Shown here one piece after another: positions 31,746 through 41,656 of a DNA stretch of 64,000 nucleotides. Position 1 is the stretch's first letter. The number at the start of each line of letters is the position of its first letter. Source of the stretch: Syncephalis plumigaleata. Its lineage: Eukaryota > Zoopagomycota > Zoopagomycetes > Zoopagales > Piptocephalidaceae. The notes beneath the pieces were generated by a model that worked only from the letters and a program-made list of their open reading frames with translations, was not told the DNA's origin and searched no databases. The stretch covers positions 62,001 through 126,000 of the forward strand of contig JAIXMF010000009.1 in NCBI GenBank assembly GCA_025201365.1, read 5' to 3'. Made by a program: the position numbers and the translations under genes.

Positions 31746-34178
31746 ATGTTTCATTCCGTGTTGCTAGCGCGTTCACAACCTATATACCCCTGGGAGGTGA
31801 GTATACCTTGTTGTCCAGCCTAGGCTCTCTGCTAACTATTGAATGGTAGCCGTCTATCGACGTATTACGTAGATTAGGTCAGACTGATTTGGTAACAAAG
31901 TATTTACTGGCACTATCAGTGAAAGCAATTCAACATGTAAGCAGCTAGGCATTATACATAAAATGTGCTATCGCTCACTTAATATCATTGCAATCGAATA
32001 GAAAGAGAAAGCATTCATGGAATTGATATTACATTCGCTACGCGAGAATAACGTCACCAATGCTTATGATCAATTGATAAGGTCGGTCCATTATAGTCGA
32101 TAATCATGATGATAATCACGACTAGTAGAGTATATGCGCTAATGTCTCTCATTCTTGACAGTCGTATCCATTTGAATCCTTATCGTGATAATCCATTCTT
32201 TCATTTCTACGCTGGAATGATGCAGCTTAGTATGTGGGATATCAAACGACGAAGTAAGCTCGATAGTAATGTGTTGCCGTGATGCTGCTGCTGGATATTA
32301 ACCTAGCGTATTAGATAATGAGAAACATGGTGCGCGTATGTCATGCTTAGCCGCATTACGCTACTTTACGAAAGCATCCGAAATGAATCAGGAGCATCTA
32401 TTTGTTGTTTACCTTATGTTCTAGAGGTAAGCCCTATGCTCTAACTAATAATCGACTATTAAACGATTACTCTAGCTATTATTACACAATGGAATGCTAG
32501 TCAGGGCGGAACGGTTATTGTATAAACTTTGTAGACAATACCCGGATAGACCGGAATTACAACAGTAAGCGAATGACACTTATTACGCAATATGAACAGG
32601 TGGAGTAATCAATAGTGTGTACGTGTATCTATTAGATTGAGAGTAGAGTTTTATTTCTCGAAACAAGTACTCGACTATAGTGAACAATTGAAGCAGCATG
32701 ACCTTCGTACGAATATCGAGCATGCCAAACTGGACGATGAAACCGATGATAATGACGATGACGATCAGAAATTGCATGATATACCATCGTCACTTGTCGA
32801 TACTGGATCGAATGACGGGGATACTAATTATGATAGTGTTGCCGATAGTATAATACGATTACAAGACGCCATGACATTGAGCAAAATGGCAAACGATTAC
32901 TTTACACTCGATCCAATGGCTTCACTTGCTCTATTTCAAAGATGGACAGAGAAACAATGGCAATTACTTGGTAGGATGGCTTAAATATCCATAGATTATT
33001 GTTGTTGTTGTTGCTATCATCATATGCTTACGTGTCATCTAGATGTACTCGATGCAAACTCAGACCAGTTGACAATCCTACTAGAACGACTGTTTGACCG
33101 AGTGGAATACGGGGATGGTCAAGCTGGACATGTCATCAACTAATTAAAACAGGAATTTACGCCAAGTAAGTGCATGTATATGTGTTTTCTTCTATTGTTG
33201 GTCTATTCATACTCAATCCTCAATGATAAATGATCAATGAAGAGAATCGGAACATTCGGCCCTATGGCATCATGCCTGGCAGTATCGTAAATCTTGGTGG
33301 CCACGCTATCTACTGAATGCAATACGAGAATCGGCTAATCGTGTTCATCATCAAATGAGCAAGCATACAACAACTGATAATACGTATCATTATTTGGAAA
33401 ACAAAAAGGTATACGATTTTGTTAGAGACGCACGCACTTGATACTAATCTAGGCATCCTAGTATTATTGATTTGTCAAGTGGCACTCGGTCATTTGTGTC
33501 TTACTGCCGACACGAAATTACCCGAGCTTGTGTTGCAAACATTTTCGCAGGTACACTTGAACTACAGGATACTGTGACCATGTAAGTTACACGTGTATAC
33601 GATGCGATATTGAATAATAATAATAATGTACTAAGCCTAATCTCGTTAGTCTATCAAGTAATGCAAAGAGAAAGCGTAAAGAATCGATAGAATCGATAGA
33701 GTCAACGGAATCGATTAGTGGAAGTGAATGGGAGGAGGAAGTAGCGTGGAATAGCGATAATGATTCAGGGCAAACCACAATTGATGACGGACAACAAGCT
33801 GATTCTAGGACTAATCACGTCGATCACACGCTATCGAGTATAAGCAGTCAAACGGATATCGATATAGTTCAGGATATAATGGAAATGCTAGAGTGTCGCA
33901 CATTGCAGGAACTATTAATTGGTATTGGTACGGGATATGCACACGATAGAGAAGCGGAAACTATCGATCATCCACGCCAATCGCCATTAGCAAGTGCAGT
34001 ATCGACGCCCATTAAAAAGAGCAATCTAGGCGTGAATAGTACGCCACAAAAATTGAAATATGTACAAATAGATTCTGACTCGGATAGTGAAGAATTGGCA
34101 TTATTAAGTCAGGCATGGAATAGCATGCGTATATCATCTAATTCATACAAGAATACAAATAGAATGAATGACATGTAA
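31746..34178 (+). CDS. Helical-repeat protein, possible RNA polymerase I factor (TAF1A/Rrn11-like)
   Basis: At least nine exons from an ATG at 31,746 (FHSVLLARSQPIYPWE). Pieces include SRIHLNPYRDNPFFHFYAG, SCLAALRYFTKASEMNQEH, LELLLHNGMLVRAERLLYK, WQYRKSWWPRYLLNA and an acidic/Ser-rich C-terminus ending in SQAWNSMRISSNSYK. The paired-helix pattern and the position of the Trp-rich block recall TAF1A/Rrn11, subunits of the Pol I core factor, but the likeness is weak. Four frame slips all fall on runs (TTT at 32,401, GGGG at 33,111, AAAAA at 33,403, TTTT at 33,542); one extra base at each joins adjacent pieces. It could instead be another TPR-like protein. Confidence 0.5.
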
Positions 34179-34968
34179 CTCGAATAATTACTGGTTATCC
34201 GATAATCTACTATATTAATCAATAAAATTATAACTAAATGATCAATTCTGATGTGTCCTACTAGTTTATTGCTACTTGTATGTGCATGACATGGCAATAT
34301 CCAACTATACTAGTACACTTGTATCGTTTACCTTATAGAAAACCCGCCACTAAAACCATCATCAATGGAATGACGGGTGCGCCGTGGAGCTACCAGTCTA
34401 CGTGATTACGCCTGCAGTACTGATAACAGCAGTTTACTAGGCAATTGGTTTGCATCATAATGCGGGCGGATTCTTCCTTGACTTAGCCTTCATCATTCTC
34501 ATCTTATTCTATTCGTATGCTACTCGTATTCCTTTATCTTTATTGAATAAATATAAATAAAATTGCAATACAATAATTGACATTTATTATTTTGTGTACA
34601 AACGGGTGACATTATCAAGCTGAAACAGCAACAGCGACGACGACCTTCTAAGAAGTAGATCTTCTTTGACGTATGCGTAGTCACATGGGTCTACCTTGCG
34701 CTGTACATCTAGCCAATCATCCTCATGATCATGCCGCGTTTTTTCTAGACGGAATTCCGTAGTGTTGGCATAGGATGACTTAAAAGTAAAGCACCACGTC
34801 AGCACCATTCAATCCATGCCATATCATTTTCGTTGTTCTCTTCTCTTCCATTTTGTCTACTCTGCTTTTGTACCTTCTTCGTCACTTATAATTCAGCCAA
34901 GTAAACGAGCGACTTATTATCTATTTGTCTCGTAAACCTACTTATAGTCAGTAATATCAGTTATAACA
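34179..34968. other. Intergenic region
   Basis: Mostly AT-rich. A minus-strand frame at 34,587-34,808 (73 codons, Arg/Asp-rich) has no domain and may be chance. A plus-strand hydrophobic stretch near 34,440-34,558 (FLDLAFIILILFYSYATRI) lacks a start. The right end is the promoter of the small secreted protein. Confidence 0.35.
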
Positions 34969-35211
34969 ATGCGTACAGGACTATTGTTACTCGCCGTTAT
35001 CGGAGGATGCCTCGTTGGATTTACCACGGGCCAGAATGAGGATGGAAGATGCGGCAACGGTGTAGCGTGTACAAATCCAGAGAAGCCATGCTGTAACGAT
35101 GGATTTTGTGGTGCTGGATCAAGTTGCAATGCCGGCTGTAGCAATATTCATTCACTTCCAGGCAGATGCATGTTTGGCAAGGCACATGATCCAAAACAGC
35201 ATACATCATGA
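34969..35211 (+). CDS. Small secreted hevein-like (CBM18-type) Cys-rich protein
   Basis: 80 residues. A signal peptide (LLLLAVIGGCLVGFTTG) is followed by eight cysteines spaced C-x5-C-x6-CC-x4-C-x5-C-x3-C-x9-C. The CC...GFCGAGSSC core is the pattern of type-1 chitin-binding (hevein) modules, which bind chitin through aromatic and Ser residues in that segment. Here only one aromatic (Phe) is evident, so binding may be weak. Single exon. Likely secreted; possible roles are binding the organism's own wall chitin or another fungus's. The chitin-binding assignment is by cysteine spacing only. Confidence 0.65.
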   Translation: MRTGLLLLAVIGGCLVGFTTGQNEDGRCGNGVACTNPEKPCCNDGFCGAGSSCNAGCSNIHSLPGRCMFGKAHDPKQHTS

Positions 35212-35460
35212 TGATGCTATTATTGTTGCAATGAGTATGTGCATTCTACATGCTCGTATTATCTACATAGAATGAAGGATTAAAATTATTTGCAATACCA
35301 TGCCATTGCCTTATAAGTACTTGCATTAAGATAATAGACCACATTGTTCGAACGTGTTGAAATACAGAAATATAACATGAATAGTCCAACATCATCAGTA
35401 CTGATGCAATTGATTGCCATGCAATAATCTTTATTAATGATAAATCCATTATCATGTCTA

Positions 35461-36720
35461 TTAAGCGGTCCATAAAGTTTCGAAATCCTTGGTATTTATG
35501 ATCCCTTGCAATTTTGGTGTACCCGTATGGGCTGCCGTGTAAAGTGTATCTATTAACCATCTAAGCAGAGCTATATGTGCTTTATATGCCTCCCTTTCTT
35601 CGGCTGAAACCATTGTTATTTCTGCGTCAGAGTTGGGTAGTTTTACATTCGAGTGCACCATCTGAGCAATCATTGATCCCATAGCCCAGGTATCATGTTT
35701 GTATATTTCTAATTCACTGAGTTGCTTGTTAATCCTTATTATCCTATTGCCGTACGTAAAGTATTGATATCGTTGAGCATCGAAAAATATTACTTTCTGG
35801 AAATTGGTCAATATAAGCTGCTTCCTATCTCCATTTGCTTCGTTAATCAAGACATCTAATAGATAATGATAAGTCAAAGAATGCAAACAAATCAACAGGT
35901 ATTATCATACTTAGTACACTAGGGTTTCTATACTCGACACCAATAGTGTTAAGTGAGTTTACAGCTATCAACAACAATAATTGTGGTTAGCACTAGAACA
36001 AACAATCGATACAATTTTGCTACATACTTATCATAAGTGCGCAGAGCACCTTTGTTATCAGCTTTAACCTCCTATAAGGAGCTATTTCCCTTGAAACAAA
36101 GACTCTAACAGATTTAGTGGTACCGTTATTCTCAAATACAATACAGCCACCGGCAGCACCTGCTGAAAAATAACCGTCCATTTTCAAAAAGGACGTATTT
36201 AACATTGGGAATCTGTTTGGGAAAAGCCTATTGATTTCTTCAATATACTATTCAAACAAGTTAGTAGCATGCTTAATGAAGGGACACATCACTTACTCGA
36301 TAGAACATGAGCTCATTTATGTAATCATCCGGCTTACTGCATTTGAAGGCAAGCTTACTTTACCGATTTTGGGTCTCTCTGTGTGGAAAGGCTTTTTCGA
36401 CGATTCCTTCCAGTTTATGTTGATTAAGTTATATTTCGGAGGCGCTGTCAATGCATAATATCGTTCTCCATCTACCACGTATGTTCTACCTTGGCCTTTA
36501 TGATCATTTGTGGTTGTAATACTTCTTCAAGAATAGAACTGAGCAAGTTTTGCGTATTTATAACATCTGGCTGGCTTCTTTGTTGTTGCTGTGTCGCTGT
36601 TGTTGTTTGGTTCTACGTTGGGGGGTTTAACAAACTCGGTATATCCATGGCTTGTGTTTGATGCAGCAGCATCGTGCAAACACCAAGGGCAATCGCTGGC
36701 AATGTTAATCTAAGCATCAT
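35461..36720 (-). CDS. Secreted protein-kinase-like protein 2 (pseudokinase)
   Basis: Starts at 36,720 with a signal peptide (LRLTLPAIALGVCTMLLHQ). Exons include GRTYVVDGERYYALTAPP, then an N-lobe with a loop GYFSAGAAGGCIVFENNG and VRVFVSREI, then LNTIGVEYRN in the HRD-loop position, LILTNFQKVIFFD where DFG should be, and HDTWAMGSMIAQMVH matching the kinase D-W-x-x-G subdomain IX. The catalytic HRD and DFG are absent, so it is probably a pseudokinase. It parallels the gene at 11.3-12.6 kb. The frame slips at a TTT run (36,507-36,509) and near the first exon end, where a small intron may be hidden. Introns lie near 36,250-36,350, 36,025 and 35,930. Confidence 0.6.
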
Positions 36721-37866
36721 ATCTAGTGTATAAGAATCGAAATGGATGAGTATCGTGAAGTGGTTGTTATGAAGAAGAAGAAGAATAAGAAAAACTAAAT
36801 AGTAGCTTGTTTATATAGGAATTACAATCGAATATTTTATTTTATTGAATCATATACAGTTGACGTCCTCCTGCGGTATCAAAGATGTATTTGTAGATTG
36901 GACCACGTGTAAATGTAACAGAATAGCATACATCGGAGTAGTATTAATCTAGTTCAAGAGGAATTCTATAGAGACTTTTCGATTACATCACATATACAGA
37001 ATGATGAGAGTAGCATGGTGGACATGGTATAGCGCACATGTTTACACCTACAATAGCACAAAGTAAAAGTGATTATCGCCACTCTATCCTCCTTCGTAGA
37101 TTCGTATTGTTTTCTCGTTCTTTCTTGTGTTACCTTTTTTGAGTATAGCTGCAGTTGTAGATCGTCCAATCTATTAGGTAGTATAGTGAATGGCGTCCAT
37201 ACATGTAACAGTTGAGGAGTCAATCAAGCTTTTCTGTTTGAGACAGCTTGTCCAAAAGCGTAGCTTATCCGACTCGGGATATGCTAGGACAAGTATTTTA
37301 GCTGCGATCAATGCTAAAACGGAGTATAGCTCGTTCTCTCGTGTGTCTGTAACAAGTTTACTTTCAGCAAGCAGCACAGCTGTACTAAAGAGGCAGTAGC
37401 ACGTTTCTTTGATTCCAGCTTGATCATTCTACTAATCTTCCAGCTATGGCATACAACATGCTATACCAAGATTTTAATTAAAAATAAATAGCCTCGTGTT
37501 TTTGTTACAAGTTTGAATTTCATCACGCTAACGACATTTTGAGTATTCACCTTGTTGGAAACTGTAAATGTTTACAGTTATCGGTGCTTGCTCCTTTGCC
37601 AAGAATGTTTATTTACTACAGCGTCTGCACTTTCTCCCTAGGCTCCTTCAAAACCCTTAAACTATTTCTATCACTCCTGCATCTTAGAACTGCAGATGTA
37701 GCATACATTGATGGGATTACAATATATAGGCTTGTTTGCCATACTAAATAAAGTTGAATTAAGCGTTCCTACTATAACTATTTGCCACATTTTACTACTC
37801 TTACTATTTCACGAATTACATTACGAGTTATTGACTTGTTTGCTCTACTATTCAACACGCAGCACG
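36721..37866. other. Gene-poor region with a possible minus-strand gene remnant
   Basis: A GAA-repeat lies at 36,772-36,782. Minus-strand stretches at 37,377-37,174 (YPESDKLRFWTSCLKQ), 37,223-37,130 (DDLQLQLYSKK) and 36,945-36,847 (VTFTRGPIYKYIFDTAGGRQ, then a stop) look protein-like and could be parts of one interrupted gene ending at 36,847. I cannot assign it. A 20-nt near-perfect palindrome sits at 37,560-37,579. Confidence 0.3.
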
Positions 37867-38211
37867 ATGTTCATCACCAAGTTCCTGACAATCACATCAA
37901 TGACTGTGATCAGCATGATTTTCATGCTCGATAACACGAATGCATTGCCAAAAACCGACGTCAAGAATGTGATTATACTTGGCGAGCATTGCGGTCATAA
38001 AGTCGGCGAGTACATCATGGGCTGTACCAAAGACTACGTTTGCGATGATCCGAATGTGTTCGCTTCCGAACCACTTACGCAATTCAACGGCACGCGTGTT
38101 TGCATGGAATATCTTAGAGAAGAAGACGCATCATGCAACGCGCTACAAGTATGCATCAATGGACTTCGTTGTATCGACGATAAATGCGTTAATGTCTTTC
38201 CATCAGAGTAA
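37867..38211 (+). CDS. Small secreted Cys-rich protein
   Basis: The start at 37,867 gives 114 residues with a signal peptide (KFLTITSMTVISMIFML). The mature part has eight cysteines: EHCGHKVGEYIMGC, DYVCDD, TRVCMEY, ASCNALQVC, GLRCIDDKC. The close C-x5-C-x5-C-x4-C end is like small disulfide modules of secreted fungal and animal proteins, but I do not recognise the family. Single exon, clean frame. A longer in-frame start at 37,708 exists but would put hydrophobic filler before the signal peptide. Likely extracellular; effector-type role possible but unproven. Confidence 0.65.
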   Translation: MFITKFLTITSMTVISMIFMLDNTNALPKTDVKNVIILGEHCGHKVGEYIMGCTKDYVCDDPNVFASEPLTQFNGTRVCMEYLREEDASCNALQVCINGLRCIDDKCVNVFPSE

Positions 38212-38434
38212 TCCCTCACGACTATATGTAATCTTTTGAGCCAATGGATATGATAGCTTTACGCTTTAGTTAATTCCAATGAACGCAAGTAACATTTACA
38301 CTCTTGCCTTTTATAATAATAAATTGAATTATCATTCATTTGAACTACACGCATTACACTTTATATCACGTTTATTATGTTTATTTTCAAGAAAGATAAC
38401 AATGCTTCGTCACTATGTGAATTATATAGATCGA

Positions 38435-39349
38435 CTAGCGTGACGAAAGCTGATGAACGGCATCCGCCAAGCTTGCCCGTTGTAGGAGCGTGTACGTGAC
38501 ATTACGAGAGAGAGTTGTCGCTGCTTCCGGTGCAAGCTGCTTGATAGCACTCGATGAGTATCGTTGGTAATCGCCGCCATACTGCTCCATGGCATTTTGA
38601 CGTGCCACTTCAGTCGAGTTACTAGTCGTATGCTTCTCGCTTTCAACGCGCGCCTTAGCCATTAGTTCGCGTAATGATGGAATAGCAAATGGTGACTCGA
38701 GATCCACTGCTTCTACACGCATTTGTTGAACGGGTACAGGCATCTTGGCGGCATTAACAAGCTGCGCTCGATCCTTTAATCGGTTCTCGAGTGTCGGCGT
38801 ACCAGATGTTTGCTTACTCTCATTTGCTGTCGATGGCTTCGCCGACTCTTCTACGGTGGGTTGCGATACCTTGGCCCACTTGCCTCCCGTGGTTGCAATG
38901 ACCGACTTCCATGCTTTCATCTCACGCTTTTCATCCTCGTTCATAACGGCTGACTGGGAAGGTTTAGACGGAATGGAAGATTTCTTACTAACTACTGATT
39001 CCGGTATGAGTGTTGTCTCCAAACTATCAAGTAGCTGTTCCGATATTGTATTCTGAGCATTCGCATTATTGTTCTTATTAGTCTGCTTTATCTCGCGTAG
39101 TCTGGCCAATAGACCGGTTGTAGCGAGTGATTTCTTTATTGTTGGGTGAGCCGCTTGAGTTGTTTGCGTTGTCTTCGGCACTTCCTTGGGTGATTCCTTT
39201 GGCGGTGTCTTTTCCTCTTTTTTAGCTTTTGACGTTTCCACTCGTGGACTCTTGAAAACAGAGGCGAGGCTGTTGGAGGGTCGCTCGACGGCAGTACGCG
39301 CACTGATCGAGAAGGTTCTTCGCGCAGTATGTTTTAGCATGGTCGTCAT
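38435..39349 (-). CDS. Predicted mitochondrial matrix protein
   Basis: 304 codons, single exon. The N-terminus (LKHTARRTFSISARTAVER) is Arg/Ser-rich, amphipathic and without acidic residues, a typical mitochondrial presequence with an RTFSIS-like cleavage area. The next 100 residues are Lys/Pro/Thr-rich and disordered. The C-terminal part has two conserved-looking helices (SPFAIPSLRELMAKARVES and LLQRASLADAVHQLSSR). Mitoribosomal small-subunit proteins often end like this, but I cannot name it. The start could be the second ATG, three codons on. Confidence 0.6.
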   Translation of the reverse strand: MTTMLKHTARRTFSISARTAVERPSNSLASVFKSPRVETSKAKKEEKTPPKESPKEVPKTTQTTQAAHPTIKKSLATTGLLARLREIKQTNKNNNANAQNTISEQLLDSLETTLIPESVVSKKSSIPSKPSQSAVMNEDEKREMKAWKSVIATTGGKWAKVSQPTVEESAKPSTANESKQTSGTPTLENRLKDRAQLVNAAKMPVPVQQMRVEAVDLESPFAIPSLRELMAKARVESEKHTTSNSTEVARQNAMEQYGGDYQRYSSSAIKQLAPEAATTLSRNVTYTLLQRASLADAVHQLSSR

Positions 39350-39561
39350 ATTGAATTATACGAGATAGATAGATAAAAGAAAGTGGAAAATGATAAAATA
39401 CAAATACTGTAATAATAACTAATGATGATGATATTAAGAATACGAACGTTAATTGACATGTTTGTTACTAGTGTCTAATGACATTGATGTATAAACACTA
39501 CTTTTATTAACAAACATAGTATGGTTTATTAGTGCTTGTTACAATTCACCGTATTCATGTA

Positions 39562-41133
39562 TTATTCCACATAATCATCATTAAAGCTATATATCGTACC
39601 AACCATTGCGTCAATTTCCAAATATTCTCCTGTATTTGGTGCTTCCAATTTACGTATTATCTCTTTTGTACTGATGTCTACAAGCAATCGCCTTCCTCTA
39701 CGATTACGCTCATTTACAATAAAAACATAAAGATCTCCAATAATATGTTTGATGAAAATTGTACCCGGCATTTGTAATGCTTGTCGTCATTGTAGGATGA
39801 GTCTGTCCATACTTTTGTTAGTTTGGAATTAAACCTGTATACATGTATCCAGCCCTTAATAATGGATAGGTATATGTTGGTCAGATATAGTGTAGCAATT
39901 ACGTGGAGTATGGCTTTGACCACTGGATGCTACACTATGAATTATATATGGATTATAATCAGGATGACCGTGTATTTCAATTAGCATATACGAATCGTAT
40001 GAATTATGCGTCTCTAGCCATGTATACTTATCCTCTCAGTAATAAAACCAGCCATTTCGCAATTGTACAACAGGGTCATTGCTCGAGAACTGGTATATGC
40101 CCATTCAATACGACTGTATCATCATCTTTGACTAATCTTGCCGTGTATACTATTGCTGTATCATTGGTTGTTTTATAGAAGCATGTCGCATTCCATGTAC
40201 CATCAATATTTCCTGGACACATGATACTATTCTCTATATCGAATACCATTATATCTCTGAATCCATTATTATTAGTACTAGTATATTGCATCATTGTACA
40301 ATTATCACACTTACAATTGCAACATGGGTATGTTTTTGTGATTGTTCACTAATAATGCCCATTTCCCCTCGATTGTTCACTCATGTGGCTGGAACATCGA
40401 ATGTAGTGAAAACATCACCATGTTTGCGAGATAGAATTTTTACATTATAGTTGGTATTGCTCATGATTGCATAAGGAGATACGGCTATGTAATGGTCACC
40501 CATGGCATAATCATACTGAGTTGCATAGTCAATATCCAGCGGAAAATGTTTGACGATGTGGATAATGTACTGCTATATAATGTTGTTGCTTGATCTAAGA
40601 TTTGAGTGCGGTAGATATTCTTAATATAACTATTGGTGTTTCGTCTGAAGATCTTGTGTGTAATAAATATACGATTATCATTAACATTTTTGCGATAATG
40701 TACTCCATCCTTGTCACGTTCCATATCGATATGCATGGTATTGCATCGTCCATATCGCCAATTATTCTCGGTGCTCACTCGTCGACGATATGTGTTGTAC
40801 CAGTCCACATTCTCTAGTAGATCGGCTCGTTTATCCGATGTACATGGATTGTTGACATCCGTGCGTAACATCATAATACGAATCCATTTCTTTAGCATAA
40901 TAGGCTCCCGATAGGAAATCCCTATGGTATAGTTGTTGCCATAATATTGTATTGTTTCGAATACTGCTTCTTAACGAGTGACAACATGCTGATAAACGCA
41001 ATAATTCGATATGACCAAGTTGACTACGGAAGACACGCTGGTCATGAAATGGAAGAGTATTCAGACAAACTAGTAATCTACAAGACGAGTTGGAATTACT
41101 CGATATTTCAGTAGTAGTAGTAGTAGTAGACAT
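39562..41133 (-). CDS. F-box-like protein, frame broken several times
   Basis: Begins at 41,133 with a Thr/Ser-rich leader and an F-box-like segment (LGHIELLRLSACCHSLR, NTILWQQLYHRDFLSG). Further minus-strand pieces follow in other frames: LENVDWYNTYRRRVSTENN, ENSIMCPGNIDGTWNATC, IIKGWIHVYRFNSKLTKVW and LLVDISTKEIIRKLEAP, ending at 39,562. They look like propeller strands, as in the F-box gene at 29.8 kb. Either this is a decaying copy or shortened homopolymers break it more than most. Tc1/Fanzor relic DNA lies immediately upstream (41.2 kb). Confidence 0.5.
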
Positions 41134-41214
41134 AGTGGAATGGAATAAGAAAGACGATATGGGGTAGAGAAATGCGATGACGTTATTTTAATCAAGAATA
41201 CACAAATAAATCAT

Positions 41215-41580
41215 ACGCAAGTGTGGATAATAATGAAGCATGGTGTTCAAGTCTTTCTAATTGACGAGATATCCTACTGTCACTTGTCATGCCTTCTTAA
41301 GATGAGTACAATCTATAACAATATACTATTCATTATTCTATTAGATGTACACATCAGAATTGTAAAGATGACATGAAGGTAAAGGATTCGAGTATCATGT
41401 ATGGAATCGGGATATGGCAGCATGTCTGAATTTATTCAGATTATTCTCAGTCTTCGTAATGGAAACGGTGTTCCAACACAACTACATCAAAGTGTCATTA
41501 CTTCTAAACGTTCAAGAAATGAAGGACAAGGACAACAAACAGCAACTTAACCGTGATGTATCCTCATCACATCTAAATAC
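41215..41580 (+). pseudogene. Fanzor relic (copy C), internal/3' fragment
   Basis: At 41,237-41,262, GGTGTTCAAGTCTTTC-type DNA matches the full gene near 56,140. An intron-like stretch ending in TTAG precedes ATGTACACATCAGAATTGT (41,341-41,360), equivalent to the second zinc-ribbon Cys pair. Then come the MESGYGSM/NRDMAAC-equivalent DNA (one base short in this copy) and a tail with a stop at 41,548-41,550. Left and right transposon ends are not recognisable, so this is an old fragment, more diverged than the copy at 26.9 kb. It keeps the post-stop hairpin. Confidence 0.8.
41553..41570 (+). other. Conserved post-stop hairpin, copy C
   Basis: GTGATG-TATCCT-CATCAC: a perfect 6-bp stem with a 6-nt loop, 2 nt after the relic's stop codon. 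The stem sequence differs from copies A and B at three positions, with each change matched on the other arm. Confidence 0.75.
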
Positions 41581-41656
41581 GTAAGTTTTATTATTACTAA
41601 TCGTAATATATGATATCGCGATCATTAACATCTCTTTCTTTCTCCAGTGTTATGCA

